Shown: positions 34,028 through 47,082, numbered from the stretch's first letter. The stretch: DNA of 64,000 bases from Adiantum capillus-veneris (GCA_014529385.2 CM043953.1:77306872-77370871); one strand, 5' to 3'. Made by a program: numbers and translations. Notes: a model not told the origin generated them from the letters alone.

Positions 34028-36642
34028 TCTAGCTTGCTCATTTTCAGCCCTTTCCTCATCAAGTACATCATGTACATCTGCATCAGTAATAGGCTGATCT
34101 AAAACATTTTCAAAAACCCCCATAGGCTGTACGTTTGCCTCATTGGAACCTACATTCGTATTTCCACCACTAAAAAGAGGCAACAAAGTGTCATAAATGT
34201 CCTGTGAGCTTACATTACTGTCTCTAGTACATGACAGCGGCAAGGGCTGAACAGAATCTTCCACAAACACTACATCCCGAGAAACCAGAATACGTTTTTT
34301 TTGCAGATGATACAACCTGTAACCTTTGCTTTCAGCTGACACTATAACCAAAAAAAAATACATTTGACAGCCTTATCATTCAATTTTCTGCTTTGCACTT
34401 GTGGCCCCAAAGCATATGCCAAATAGCCAAAAACACGCATGTGCTCAATAGAAGGCTTTCTATCATGCCATGCTTCATATGGAGTAATAGATTGCAAAGC
34501 TTTCGTAGGACACCTGTTAAGTACATAAGTGGCACACATGATGGTCTCAAGCCAAAAAGAATGCGGCAAAGCTTGACTTTTGACCATACATTGTGCCATT
34601 TTCGTCAGTGACCTGTTTTTCCTCTCAGCAACACCATTTTGCTGAGGTGTAGAAGGCACTGTACATTGTTGTTTTATCCCATGACTCGCCATAAATGCAT
34701 TAAACTCATGAGACATATACTCCCCCCCTCGATCGGAACAGAGGGTGCCCATAGTACATTTCGAGACATTTCTAGTCATAGCCAAAAATTATTTGAAGCA
34801 CATAAAAACTTCGGACTTCGCTTTAAGCGGAAATACCCATGCATGCCTGGAGTAATCATGAATGAAAGTCACGAAGTACAGGTAATTGCCCAAGGACGGA
34901 GTTTGCATGGGCCCACAAACATCACTATGCACAAGTTGCAACCTGCATGTGGCCCGAACTGAACCATCCTTTGGAAACATAGAACGTTGCATCTTACCCA
35001 AAATATAGCCTTCACAAACATGTTTGACAGGTGCTTCAAGAGGCGGCAAAGAAGCAACCATATCAGATTTTTGCAAACACAGCAAACTTGCAAAATTCAG
35101 ATGACCAAAACGTGCATGCCAAAGTTTTGCATCTGAAATAGCCTTTGAATCTGCAACAACATTTGCAAAATTTTGTCCACACTTGTCATACAAAGTGAGC
35201 TTATACAGCCCGCGGAACAAAAGCCCGGATGCAACAATTTCATCACCAAAACTGAGATCATGAACTGTACATCTGTCATCCACAAATTTGACTACAAGTC
35301 CAGGTCTAGCAAGTGCGGATACAAACAAGAGATTCTTCTTGATCCCAGGTACATAAAGTGCATCAACAAGTGTGAAGGAACTGCCATTAGCAGCAGTGAG
35401 CACAATCTTTCCAACTCCCTGAACTGGATAAGAGGCGTTGTTGGCACAACTGACTGAATTCCCATGAGGGACAGCAGACTCGAGAGAGGCCCAAACAATT
35501 CACGATGTGAGGTAATGTGCTTTGTAGCATCACTGTCGAAATACCACACATGTGAATCTGCAGCAGCTGACAAGCATGCATCATGGACAGCATGATTGTA
35601 AGTGCACTCTGCGCTAAAATCCCATTCTGCATCAACATCAACAACACAGTCTCCTTTCACAGAAGACTCAACAATGGCTGCATTTGTAGTGGAACCAGCA
35701 TTTGCAGTGGAACCACCCTCTTTCTTCTTAGCCTCTTTGGCCTTTAACTTAGGACACGACTTGATCAAGTGATCATTGGCTTTACAATAATGGCAACGCA
35801 TATTCTTTTTGTCCTTATCACCAGAATTTCCAAACAAATTGTTGCCAGCAGAAGCATTAGGAAGAGAATTTTTGCCACTCGCAGTAGAACCATAAGAAGT
35901 GGCTACATTGCTGTTTCCACCCTTTCTTTGAGAAGAAATAAAAGCATGTTCAACTGCACTGTCTAGTCCTGTTTTTTTTGGAAAGTGACTCTTGCAACAG
36001 CAATGTGCATAATGATCCAAACTTGACAACTTCTGGATTTCCTTGGGTCATAAGTCTCCAAGTACTAGCAAAAGTCTGGTAAGAATTTGGTAAGGCATCA
36101 AAAACAGTCTGCACAAGGGAACTGTCTGAAATAACTTCACATGCAGAAATAAGTTGCTCATTGATATCCTTGACACCAGCAAGGAAAGTGTCCATATCAT
36201 CTTCCTCATGCATAATCTTCGACTCCAACTCTTTACGCAACAAAGCAATTTTAGTCTCATTGCGGCTTGCATAAAGACCTGCTAGAATATCCCAAGAGTG
36301 TTTTGTAGATTTTGCTGAACGGATGTGAGGAATAATGGTGCGCTTCACAGACAACGAAATCAATGCATGAGACTGTGCATCCTTAACATCCCAACAAGCT
36401 TGTTCTACCGTAGGCAAAACAACTCTAACAGCTGCAATCCTTGCAGCAAGACCTGCAACATCCTCAACATCGCCTACATCCTCAGAACCAGGACGTACAT
36501 CAATGCCCTGCACAATGTTCCAGACACCCTTTGACACAAGAATATGTTGCATCATATAAGCCCACATAGGGTAGTTGTCCCCATCCAACCTGTCCTCAGC
36601 AGCAAACATCTTGAACACATCTGTGTTGTTGTTGTCAGCCAT
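34028..36642 (-). pseudogene. Copia C2 gag-protease-integrase part
   Basis: Start ATG at 36642 (MADNNNTDV). Gag runs to about 35960, where a 2-bp loss relative to C1 shifts frame. The knuckle CHYCKANDHLIKSC and protease follow in another frame, with the catalytic triad changed to DSD (35530 region). A further shift is near 35480. GAG-pre-integrase and integrase start are open at 35403-34792, with a TAA at 34789-34791; integrase continues at 34785-34345 (CSDRGGEY, AERKNRS); an A-run expansion near 34350 shifts frame again. The segment 34340-34028 repeats pol sequence found also at 33720-33320. Confidence 0.88.
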
Positions 36643-36990
36643 GGTAAATGTTGCACCTGATGTGAAAACTGCCCGAAAATAGGAGAAACGGAGTGGGAAC
36701 AACCTATGCTATATAGCACAAACCCTAGAAGACTATAAGGCACCTGTTATGCAAAAAACGGCATTGACAGAAATTCTGTAGAAAATAACAAAATAGCCTG
36801 TGCAGTACTGCTTGTAGTGGAAACGGAGGCCGAAATGAGCCCAAATCAAAATTCTGAGCAGACCAAGCTCTACGAGCTTACCCAAAATATTCGTCGACCT
36901 GCGAACGCTTGCCAAAGCTCATTGAAATCGGAGAAAGTGAGCACGCGTGTGCTGGAGCAGCTGGCGACTAAGCCCGGGTGGACGTGACCT

Positions 36991-37002
36991 ACTGTGATAC
37001 CA
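36991..37002 (-). other. Primer binding site of copia C2 (mutated)
   Basis: The coding strand reads TGGTATCACAGT, two changes from the initiator-Met site of C1. Confidence 0.8.
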
Positions 37003-37004
37003 AT

Positions 37005-37231
37005 TGTTGGAATTAGGGTTGCAGAGAAACGCACACAGCTTGGAGAAGACGAAGGAAGCTCAAGGCACACAATAGAGAGTGTGTTACTTAGTGTGCAATA
37101 GAAAGATGGATAGCCCTGGAGTGATGGGCGTATATACAATGCACGGGGGAAAAAACCTCCTAAAGAGGGAAAAAATGCCCCGGCAGTCCTAGTGTGTTCA
37201 CACACATCACTACCACATGTATATGGTAACA
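37005..37231 (-). repeat. 5' LTR of copia C2
   Basis: 227 bp, same ends as C1; followed by the target duplication AAGTT at 37232-37236. Confidence 0.94.
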
Positions 37232-37236
37232 AAGTT

Positions 37237-38385
37237 GTCATGCTCAATACTAATGTGCTGCATGAAGATTTTGCATTAAAAGGCCAAACCCAAGGTAAAA
37301 TCTACACAGAATCCACCTAATAGGAAGTAGAATCATGTAAGGCTTTTAAAGAAAGAGACTCATTGAAAAACTAAAACAAACAAAGTGAAGAATCACGATG
37401 GTCTATTAAGGAAATGTAATGAAAAAATAGATGAGGGTTGTGTTTGTAAAATTTATTTTTCTACAACAAATATCCTGAAAGGTTCAAGAGAGGGTATAAA
37501 TTATCAAGAGAGTAATAGATATATGGAAAAAGGTGACTAATAGGTCAAGTTATTTCAGTGGTGGTAAACATGGAGAAGTTACTAAATTTGGTCGAGGTTG
37601 AAAGTTTAGTTTGTTGCTTTTTGACAAAACTGTTAAACCAATGTGATTATTTCAATATAGGTTGGATTTTAGAGTTGATATCGACATTTAATGACATCGA
37701 AGTATGATCAAATGACATAGATCATTGGATTATAGAAACATTTCGAAGGAATGATGGACCTAAGTAATTGTGTGAAAATTTAAATTAATAATAGTAGTAT
37801 TTCTTAAAAATGACACAAATTAATGCAATTTTTTTCTTGCAACATTCTCTTGATCAAGTGTTACTTGTGACATGTATATATGAAATTTTTTCTTTGAACT
37901 GTATTTTATCAATACTGGGAATGTCTAAACCTAATCCCTAATAATAATATATACTGCACTCGGGTAACAATGTGACATTTGCAAATTAAAACCAAAAGCT
38001 AAAAAATTATTTCGTTTAAGGACAATTTATAATTTTTTAGTTATGAATTGTATGTAAATGAAAGAAAATTTACAGTAAAAAAGTATGTCTTAAATCAAAA
38101 GGCAAAAAAAGAAGTCATTGGATCCTTAAATTAAAGGACTCGTTTACAAATTAAACAAAGAAAAGGAAAAGGTCATGTGAGCAATAAATCAAGGACCAAG
38201 TTACAATGATGAAAAGACCATTTAAATTATGAAAAGAAAATATAATCTATATAATTTTTTTCTTAAAGAAGAAAACAAAGAAGTCAAGTGACCATTAAAA
38301 GAAGGGACCAAAATACAGCGATGGAGAGACTTGTACATTATAAAAGAAAGATATAATCTTTATAAAACCCTTCTTTTCAGCAAGA
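37237..38385 (+). repeat. 1.4-kb tandem unit D, right part
   Basis: Resumes the unit exactly where the copia inserted (GTCATGCTCAATACTAATG) and runs to the TTTTCAGCAAGAG end. Without the copia, unit D is about 1.36 kb. Confidence 0.92.
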
Positions 38386-38600
38386 GAGGATATGTGTCCA
38401 CCATTGACCACCTCTACATCAACGGCAAATAAATTGCATCCTTTTTCCACCACAATGCTATGGCTTTATAGAGGCCAAAAAGTATGTCTTAAATCAAAAG
38501 ATTGAAAAGGAAATCACTAGATCCTTAAATTAAAAGACTCATCTATAAATTAGGCAAAGACAACAAAAAAAAGAATTCAAGTGAGCATTAACCATTTACT
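38386..38600 (+). repeat. Partial unit after the array
   Basis: 38475-38595 repeats an internal block of the unit (AAAAGTATGTCTTAAATC, then ACTAGATCCTTAAATTAAA). No G tract separates it from unit D. Confidence 0.7.
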
Positions 38601-40199
38601 TATTAAACTAGTATGTGACCCGCGCATTGTTGCGGAGAAACATTGCTTCTATTCTTGTAGGGATATCTTCTCTTCCAAGTGAAACACTATCAATACTCTA
38701 TTCCTACATGTATATTCTATTGTATTTCTAAAAGTAATGCATTACACAACCTCTTGAATATTCTAACAAACATAAATATATGTAAGATTATACAAAGCAT
38801 TCTTGACACCAAGCTTGGGAGCTTCTCATAGACATTGTTTTTCATAAGATGCTAACCCTTATTAAAAAAACTTAGGAGTTCTCTACTTCTATTGTGGTAG
38901 AGAGAGAGAGAGAGAGAGAGAGAGTCTCCTCCTTCTGGTGTATCTTGGTTTATCAATGCTAGCAATTTTGATTTTATAGATTAGGTAAGTTAGCGTGGTA
39001 TGAAGAGATGAAAGCCGTTTGGAATCAATGTAGCAATAAAGCTTTTTTTGAAAATGGAGTGCATTCTAGAATTGGCTTCAACAATAGGAACACAATTGAA
39101 TTCAATGTGTCTACTCCACTCTCTTACTTACTTCTATCCTTGCGTCTTTCTTATGAGCAAGACATGGTAGAAGTGTACAGCATAACTTCTTATATGGCAA
39201 GAAGACCATCTTTCCCTTGGTCTACCTAGAGTTGATAAAAGTGCTACCAAATCGAGAAGTACAAACTAAGTAAGCCCATAATTGCTACAGGGTTCATAGT
39301 TTCCAATGTACCAAAAAAGCTTCAAGTTTCAAAGAGATGAGATGATGTTCTTTTAATATTAAGAATGTGCTTACATCTATACTGCTCTCTAGATGCTTCT
39401 CTTGGATCTCTATCTATGTTCACAAGCATAGTAATGGTTTACGTCATCACCTAATCACAACAATACATAAGCATCTTAGTATGATAAGGTGCACACTATT
39501 TGTTCATGTACACTTTCACATCATTTGTATCTTAAAATGTAGTAGAAATGAAAGCAAAGTAAGGTTGCTCAATTGTTTATTTTTGTAGGAGTTTTGGCCA
39601 TTATTCTGAACTGAAGGACGTGGTGTAAAATTGAGGTTGTGACTAAAATCATGCATGCCATTGATCTCTATCTATCTTTATCCTCTAATTACAAAACCAT
39701 ACTCCTCCTTGAGAGAGTAGATTGTACTCAACCAGCTTAAACCTATTTCCTTGTGCATAATCTATACTATACCAACCATTTGGCTTAATTTTTGCTCTGT
39801 TAAATGTGTGATTGGACATTGAGGCAATGTAGGACATCCTCTTTTTGTGTACACATTAGGTTCCTTGAAATTTTGAGAATATGAGTATCATACCCTACTT
39901 GAGTATACACACACACACACGCATGCATGTATATATGTGTGTACCCGCCCTAACCCAGGCTCCATACACAATGGGTCTTGTTATAACACACCAAATGAAC
40001 AAGATGTTCAAAAAGACGACTTGCTAAAGATGTCAAGGCAAAGATAAGTACATAAACAATTCAGTCTTCGAATCATAACTGTACAATATACTAAGAATGA
40101 AGTATCATTCCAGAGGAATTTGTACAAAGGTATCAAAAACTATCTAATTGCATCATTAAATGTTTCCAAAGTCGGCGGACTGCAACAAGCTAAACCTCT
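38601..40199. other. Unassigned sequence
   Basis: No gene recognised. Includes an (AG)n run at 38899-38924, an (AC)n run at 39909-39920 and an isolated GC-rich patch at 38617-38635 (GACCCGCGCATTGTTGCGG). Confidence 0.45.
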
Positions 40200-40203
40200 T
40201 TAA

Positions 40204-41526
40204 CACTAGAATGGTAACAGGACACTTTTATGTCCTTGGACACTTTTGTGTCCTGTTAAGTGACCATTTTGCTTGAATTATTTGACGAGTATGAAAATGA
40301 ATTTTTAGGTGCTATGTATCCACAAAGTTGCCTTATGAGCTGAAAAAAACTTAGCATTTTTTTTTGAGTATAGATCTCACCATTAACCTTACTCTTGCAC
40401 AACATTTTTGAGCCTAAACTGTGTGAAAAAACGAGTCCTGTTTTTGGCTTTTTTTCAATTTTTGGCAACCACTCTAAATGTCATGTTTGTGAGGTTTAGA
40501 TGGCTAGAGGTAAGGCCTTCATAGTTCTCAACATGTTTTGATGCTTGTATAGGGCGAGATAAGTGTTAAAATTGAAAGTTATGACCAATTTACAAGAATT
40601 GCATAATCCTGTTTTTTGGCCAAAATTAGCACTTTTATGATTTTTTTGGTGGCTTTCTTGATATCCAAATTCAATTTTGATTGTGTAAGTGTAATGTATA
40701 ACATAAAGCTAATCTTCCTTGAGTTTTGGGGGACCTAATATGCTATACAGCATAGTATATGATGATGGTGGAGTTTTTTGATTGTTGAAGAATACGATAC
40801 ATTTTAGAGTAGCAAGTATAACTTTCTCAATATGCTAGTTTCTTAGGCCAATTGTGTGTATTTTGTAGGTAGTAACCAGACTACAAACTTGGCTAGATAT
40901 TGAGTAGTTTCTATGGGTTTCTAGAGGTCATAATGCTAAACCTAGTTTTTTCATGTTTGCTGTATTTAGCACTTTATCATTGCCCCCAAGGTTCCAATTG
41001 TAAGAGATCCACTATCCTTTTGACATGCTCCATGGATCCTTTTGAATCCAGAGGCCCAAAGGGAACTAAGAAAACATTTATATAGTATCTGTATTGAGCG
41101 TGACTATAGAAACTTTGATGATAGGTCCGCAGAATGGAAAAAATGCAAATTTTTTGTACCTTTTTTTTTGCCCAAAAAAAAAATTAGTGAGGTAAAAGCA
41201 ACCATATGTTTTGGTCACCAACCCATTGAAGTTAACACGGAATTTTATCTCATGTACTACAAAAATCTCCACTCTTATTTATATGCAATCAACCGTAAGA
41301 AATTGCTGTTTTGGGCAAACTGCACTGGTCCATCAACTTTGGAGGCTTGTAGTGACCAAGGGATGAGAAAAATTACAAGTTTCTCATTTTTCCCATATGT
41401 AGTAGTTATTGAACTATAAGCTCATGAAAGGATTTTTCAAAATGAGTGGATCTACTATGGTTTTGGAAATTTTTCCCAAAACCCTGAAAGGACACTTTTA
41501 TGTCCTGTTAGGTTACCATTCTAGTG
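40204..41526 (+). mobile_element. TTAA-flanked terminal-inverted-repeat element, second copy
   Basis: Ends CACTAGAATGGTAAC at 40204 and its exact complement at 41512-41526, with TTAA outside both (40200-40203, 41527-41530). GGACACTTTTATGTCC also occurs near both ends. About 1.32 kb; related to the intronic copy at 21115-22763 in opposite orientation. The 125-codon frame at 41042 matches no family I know and is not conserved as an open frame in the other copy, so it is unlikely to be a gene. Confidence 0.78.
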
Positions 41527-41530
41527 TTAA

Positions 41531-43300
41531 GCCAAGATAGAATTCTCACCTGCATCCATATAGTCAAGACAACAGATATGTTAGACTTGGCTACGTATGG
41601 CAGGCTTCAAAGAATCTATCAGTTGTTATCCATGTCAAACTTGAAAAAATTAGACTAGCTAATGTCGTGCATATTTAAAATCTCAAGGATTTTACAGCAT
41701 TATTTTTTTGCTAGAGTTACTCACATATTTCAATGCACGCTATTCCTCACAATAGCCCCGGACTTCAGAAGATGAAGCACCCGCCTAATAGTAAAAAGGA
41801 GATCAAAGTATAGAAAATTTGTAACACATCCAAGTACCATTAGGGAGAGCATCCGATTCAAGTGGTGAACACAATCTGAAGATTAGGCCTGAGAAAGGTT
41901 AGATTTCTAATGTTTTTATTAGCAGTGTTTGAGGCCAATCCACTCCCAATTATCTACACTCAACACCTGCTAAGAACAAGCTGTCAGCAGGATGGCCAAA
42001 CCTCACGTCGGTTAAGCGAGTCCACCCAACTGAAACTATTCAATGATTGTAGATAGTAATCTTAAAATCATGTTGAAAAGACCAACAAGTTAATCATCAA
42101 GCACATAGCATCAAATACCCTGTCGACAATCATCTGAGTATCAAGGTAGTCAACATGAGTGCCTTCCTCAACCAACCAGATGGGGAATCAACCTAACAAT
42201 CCTAAAAATCAGGGCCAGATAGTGACCAACCATACCATGCATCAGATTCAATGAAACCTAAGCCCGGAAAGTCAAATCAAAGCCTGCATACATTTTAAGG
42301 CAGTACCTCTAAGAGCCAGATGAATTAGAATGTTATATGCATGAAAATGGTCAGATCCTAGCCACATAGCCAATTCCAACCACTCCCTATTTGTAGATAA
42401 AACAAAGCCAACAAGCATACCATATAGGTTTACAGAAAAAATCCCATTTTGTGTTCAAATCACAAGTGAGCAAGTAGTTTACCAAGTCCTACTGCAATAG
42501 TTGTAATTATGCCAGCAAAATATCAGTAGCAAAAATATATTATCTCTTTGCCTTTAGCAACCAAAAAGGACATAGAGCATCCCCCTTTGCAATCAAATTT
42601 CCAAGGTAAAAGCAAGAAGCATTCTATGTAGAACCAGCTAGACCAGGCCAGATCCTCAAGTATAAACTCCCCCCTTTTTTTTAATTGTGAATGTAGCATA
42701 ACCAATTGCAACATCAGAATATGGCAGCATAACCAGCAACTCACCTTCTAGTAATCAAAAAATGCATGCATATCCAGTATCCCCACCAAGCATCCAGCCT
42801 TTATACTCACCATTAGTGTCAAAAAAACGAGAATAATACCCATATGCGTGAAATATTTGATGTCATCTTCTAGTAAATATGCAGTCAATACCAGTCAAGA
42901 AGCCAAAGAAAAAATCCTTTGTTAACGTGAAAAGACAGTATCTAGTTTCTCAAAAGAATCCCAAAAGACCAGTTCTTCCAAAGGGGTTTTTTTAATTAAA
43001 AAATCATGTTTTATAGTCAGATAACAGAGCATGGTTTAGAAGTTATGAGATTAACGAAACCTATGATCAGCCGCCATTCCAAGCAATTTTCTAAGTAGCC
43101 AAGGAAGACCAAGCCTAAGTGAAGGTGAAAAAACCCCTCACCTTTTATAGTAGAGGAGGCAGGGATGCACTCCGACAGAAACTCATTTGTGGTGGTGCCG
43201 CGGCTGTCTAGCATCGATGAATGTAAGAGATAATCGAGGTAATATTCCATCAACGAGTGGGAGGTAAGGAAACCAAGGCAGGCAACTTTTCATTATGCAA
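41531..43300. other. Unassigned sequence
   Basis: About 1.8 kb without a convincing frame, domain or repeat. Confidence 0.4.
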
Positions 43301-44492
43301 GGTTATCAGAGCGGGGCAGTGATGCAGTATGAATGTCGCGACAGCATGATGAAAACCTAAGTAGAAACAGTGAACTCGAAAGCCGCCCAGGTTCTTAAGC
43401 GGCCAAAGAATAGGTTTCAACTAAAAACTTGGTAGGAGATAGATTAGGGGATATTACCCATAGGGTAGACAAAAAAAACAGGATGATGGGAAGGTTTTAG
43501 TTTTATGGTAAATAGCTCTAATTACAACCAATGTGATCCACATAACAAAGCTAGCAGTTGAACAACACAAGTGTTGGCGGATACGCCGCGATGGACGTCA
43601 GCACAGCGAGAACTCACCTAACAAGATTTATCAGCTAAGTACAAAGCTCGACCCGCAGGCGCGTGGAAGCAAGCATAGGGTGTCAACCTACACTCGACCG
43701 ACTATTGACTACTTCCTACAGAGGTCTCTACCCAATGTCTAAGCTACAGCCTTCAAGAGTACACAAGAGGAGATTTCCTACAACGCTTTCAAGAGCCAAA
43801 TACCCATCAAACGTTCTCAAAACGCTACGAAACTTGAGGGAAATCCTATTAACACCAATAGGTCACTCTCCCTAAGGTCCATGAACAAAAACTCCAACCC
43901 TAAACACCCGATGCAAAATCACGTAGGATGTATGGTCGAAATTTACAGGTCAACATTTCTGAAAACTAAAGTGCTTAATGTGTAGCTCTACTCATTGCGA
44001 ACATGTGGATATGTTGAAATCGTATGCTCACCGAATCACCAGATATAGCTCGTGGATCGATCTCGCAAAGCCGGGCCATACACCTGCGATGTAGGTGTTG
44101 GCGCGTAGCTCTCTTCGGGGGCAACACGCTGCACTTCTCCGCACTCGATTCCGATTACCAGTACGTGTGTAGCGTCAAGATAAAACTCTCACTCTCTCTC
44201 GTACACAGAATACGCTCAACTCACACAGACAAAAACTTATAAAAATGACAAAGGGTTTTTTGCATTAAGGTCAAAAGTGGTATAAATACCTTACAATCTC
44301 AAACCCTAATGTTCCAATTTAACCATTTACTAAGTCTAAATGTCAAAAATGGGATACAATTTGGAAGCTTTTGCAAGCCCCACTATTTACAAAGGTGAAA
44401 TGACGGTTTCTTCTCAATTAAGGAATAATTACAAAGGAAATTAGTATCCCATTGGGCAATCATCCTCCGTTGGGTGTGTCCAGCAGCTAACA
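43301..44492 (-). mobile_element. Putative LTR region of minus-strand element D
   Basis: On the minus strand TGTTAGCTGCTGG begins at 44492 right after a polypurine tract, as a 3' LTR should. A TATA-like TATTTATA is at about 44281-44288 (minus) and is followed by GAGAGAG-rich leader sequence. The other end of the LTR was not found; 43301 is only an outer guess. Confidence 0.45.
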
Positions 44493-44505
44493 CTCCCCCC
44501 CTCCT
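44493..44505 (-). other. Polypurine tract of element D
   Basis: Minus strand AGGAGGGGGGGAG-type tract directly before the presumed LTR start. Confidence 0.6.
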
Positions 44506-47082
44506 AGATCATGTCGTCCTCGACATGATAGTAGAGCTGCGTCTTCAGTGGAGGCTTTCGTGCATCTTCAGAACAAACTCATACCGTGCATGTAGGGCCG
44601 AATATATCTGTATCACTGGTGAAGAAACCGGTGTAGAAGGCTTCTTCAAAGGCCTGGAGATGGTACAAGGGAAAAAACATTATTCGCTGATAGAGGGCAT
44701 GTATCACCTCATGGGAAGGTTGAGCAGACAGTTCATGCGCACATCTATATGTGTCTTGGAAGAAGAATATGATGTCTGTTGCCTGTCCAGGTTTAAAGAT
44801 CTCAAAAACTGCCATAAGGGTTTTACAGATTTCCTGAGCATAATGCAAGAGAGGTCAGGCAAGCCAGTGAACAATTTAATGGCACCCGTTAGGGTTTTCA
44901 CCATGTATTGCTCACTCATTCTCTCACCTGCCTTCAAGCCTGGCAGCTTTGGGTAGTTGAGCCACGTGGGGTGGCTTTTCTTCAGCAGCTCTTGTTCTTT
45001 CCAAGTCTGCATCCTTGGTAGAGGGCAAAAGCTAAGGTTGTCTCTGATTATTTTAGGTGCCTCTACCAGAAGTACTAAATACTGTGGGTATTTAGTTAGC
45101 CATGCCTTTCTCCATTTTGGCTGAGAGTCCATATAAGCTTAACGCCTTCTGGTTTGGAGATATCTTCTTCATATAGTGGCACTATCGGCTCCTCTTTAAT
45201 CCTCTTGTTTATTGTAGCAGCTCCGTACTTGAGAAGAGGATATGGGTGAGAGGGTTGTAGACATTCATGTCGAACGACATTTGCATCTAATTTCTGAATG
45301 GTCATAGACTTCAATACCCTATGCTCCCACTCCTTGCATCTTTTGTGGTGTCTTTTATTGCCGTTTCTATTGCCTTTTGTAGATTTCTTCTTCTTCTTGT
45401 GTCAGATCCCGGGGCTCTTGGGATGGTCCCACAAGGATGTCCTCTTGCATTGTTGTGTCCATTGGATCTGACACATTGTCTATGTCAATTCCTTCCATTG
45501 CTATTGGCCCTGTGCTCAAGTGTGGCTCTTCAGTCTGCTGTTGGCCTTTTAACTCATCAATCTTCTTTTGATATGCTTTCTTTTCCTATTCAGCTTGATC
45601 CCCCATTGTCACTAAGAGGTCATTCAATTCAGCATTGGCTTTCTTAGCCTCTTCTAGCTTCTTCTTGGTGTCTTCATTTTCAGTTTGCATCATCTTTAGA
45701 TCCTCGTCCATCTTCTTTTTCAAGGCTGCTAGCTCATCTTTCATGGCCTTGTTCTCATCCTCCAAATGGCTTTGCATCACTAGGGAGCCCTCGGCCAGCA
45801 TCAATCTTTGTCTCTTCTCTAGTGTCAACTCCTTTTGGAGTTCCTTCATCTGTTCTTCATACATATCCGTCTCTGAAGCAGTGCTAGTTGAGGTAGCAGC
45901 TCTGACTCTGCCCGGAGATGCCCTTTGATCTTTCAGCTCTATAACTTCGTCCTAGCTGGCCTCATGTTCTAGCTCATCTTTCTCCTATCATTCCTCAAAG
46001 TCTCCACTTCTTTGGACTCATCAGCAAGCTGGAGTGTCAAGTTGTCTCTTTCTTTCTCTGCATCCGTCACTGATTTGCTGATTTTCTTGTACTCCTCCTC
46101 TGCTCTTTGAAGCTTTTGGTCTGCTACCTGACTCTGACTTTCCAGCTCTTGTCATCTTTTTAGTGCCGCATCCAGATCAGCTTGCAGCTTGGCTTGCTTC
46201 TGTGTATTCTCTTGGTCCTGATTTTGCAGCGAGTCCACCCTCGGCTTTGATTTGAACTTCATTTGCTTTGAGATTATCAATTTCACTCTCAGTGGCCATA
46301 GACCTTGCTCTGAGCCCAGTGAGTCTTTGCATCACTTCATCCCAATCATTGGCTTGTGGCTATAAATCCGTTGTATCTGTGGCCATTTCCTTCAACTCCA
46401 CCAATCGAGGGCTCAACATATATTCTTTGGGTCTAGTGCTCGACAACTCAAAAGCTGCATTAGCTGCCTCTTCTCGAGAGTATCTAGCAGCTAGTAGATC
46501 AAGAAATATTCTATAGTTTTTTTCTTTTGGATCTGGCTTCTTATCTTTTGGTTCAACTTCTGCCTTCTGCTCTTCCTCTTTGTTCTTCTCTTCCTTGGAG
46601 TCTTGTTGCCCATCAGATTTGTTCAACTCCTCAGCTTGTCGGGTTTGAGGAGGACTATGAGGAGGTGGTGATAGTGGAGGGCTGGATTCTCGGCTTGATG
46701 GTGGGGTTGGTTGCTTCTTCTTGAAGTCCCGATCAGCCTTTTTTTTCCTCTCTCTTTCTTGGCCTTCTTGCTCTTCTAGTAGCTGTCGTCTCACATCATC
46801 AGCTTCTTCTTTGGTAAAAGATATATTTGGGATATTCTCAACTGTAGCATCTAAGATCTCGAAATTCTTTATATAATCTTCAAAGAGATCCCTTTGATCC
46901 CTTCCGAGATGATCCAGACATAGCCTCAAGTGAGGGCTTCCATCATTCGCTCAGATCCCTTTTAACGCTCTCTCAGCTCTGAAACTCTCCATTAGTCTTT
47001 CTAGCCTTGCTGCTTTCTGTGACTTTGTTTCCTTTACTAGCACCTGTAGAGTTTCTTTCTTTCCCTTCTTGGGCTGTGGTGG
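44506..47082 (-). pseudogene. Unrecognised protein of element D, C-terminal portion
   Basis: Read right to left: PPQPKKGKKETLQVL at 47080, a short Arg/Glu stretch, a stop near 46950, then an open frame 46929-46360 that is acidic/basic and proline-rich in the middle (PPSSRESSPPLSPPPHS) and Lys/Glu-rich after. It is followed by broken coiled-coil sequence (46270-45960), an open coiled-coil frame 45864-45586 with regular heptads (QKELTLEKRQRLMLAE, LAALKKKMDEDLK), and finally 45314-44704 in two frames. I know no family for it. The segment at 58476-59400 looks like its N-terminal portion, cut off by the Tat-like gypsy element. Stops show it is not functional here. Confidence 0.55.

Larger units (their letters stand above)
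31338..37231 (-). mobile_element. Ty1/copia element, copy C2 (same family as C1)
   Basis: Minus-strand element bounded by LTRs at 31338-31559 (222 bp) and 37005-37231 (227 bp) with flanking AGGTT/AAGTT. The family match with C1 holds along its whole length. LTRs differ at many positions and by small indels, so C2 is older than C1. It is longer than C1 because a segment at 33721-34027 duplicates outside flank plus LTR start and repeats part of pol. Confidence 0.94.

Noticed and set aside
41042-41419. 125-codon plus-strand frame as a transposase of the TTAA element
   Set aside because: No catalytic pattern and not open in the intronic copy.
44474-44956. 160-codon plus-strand frame
   Set aside because: Overlaps the antisense of element D coding traces and polypurine tract; no recognisable domain.
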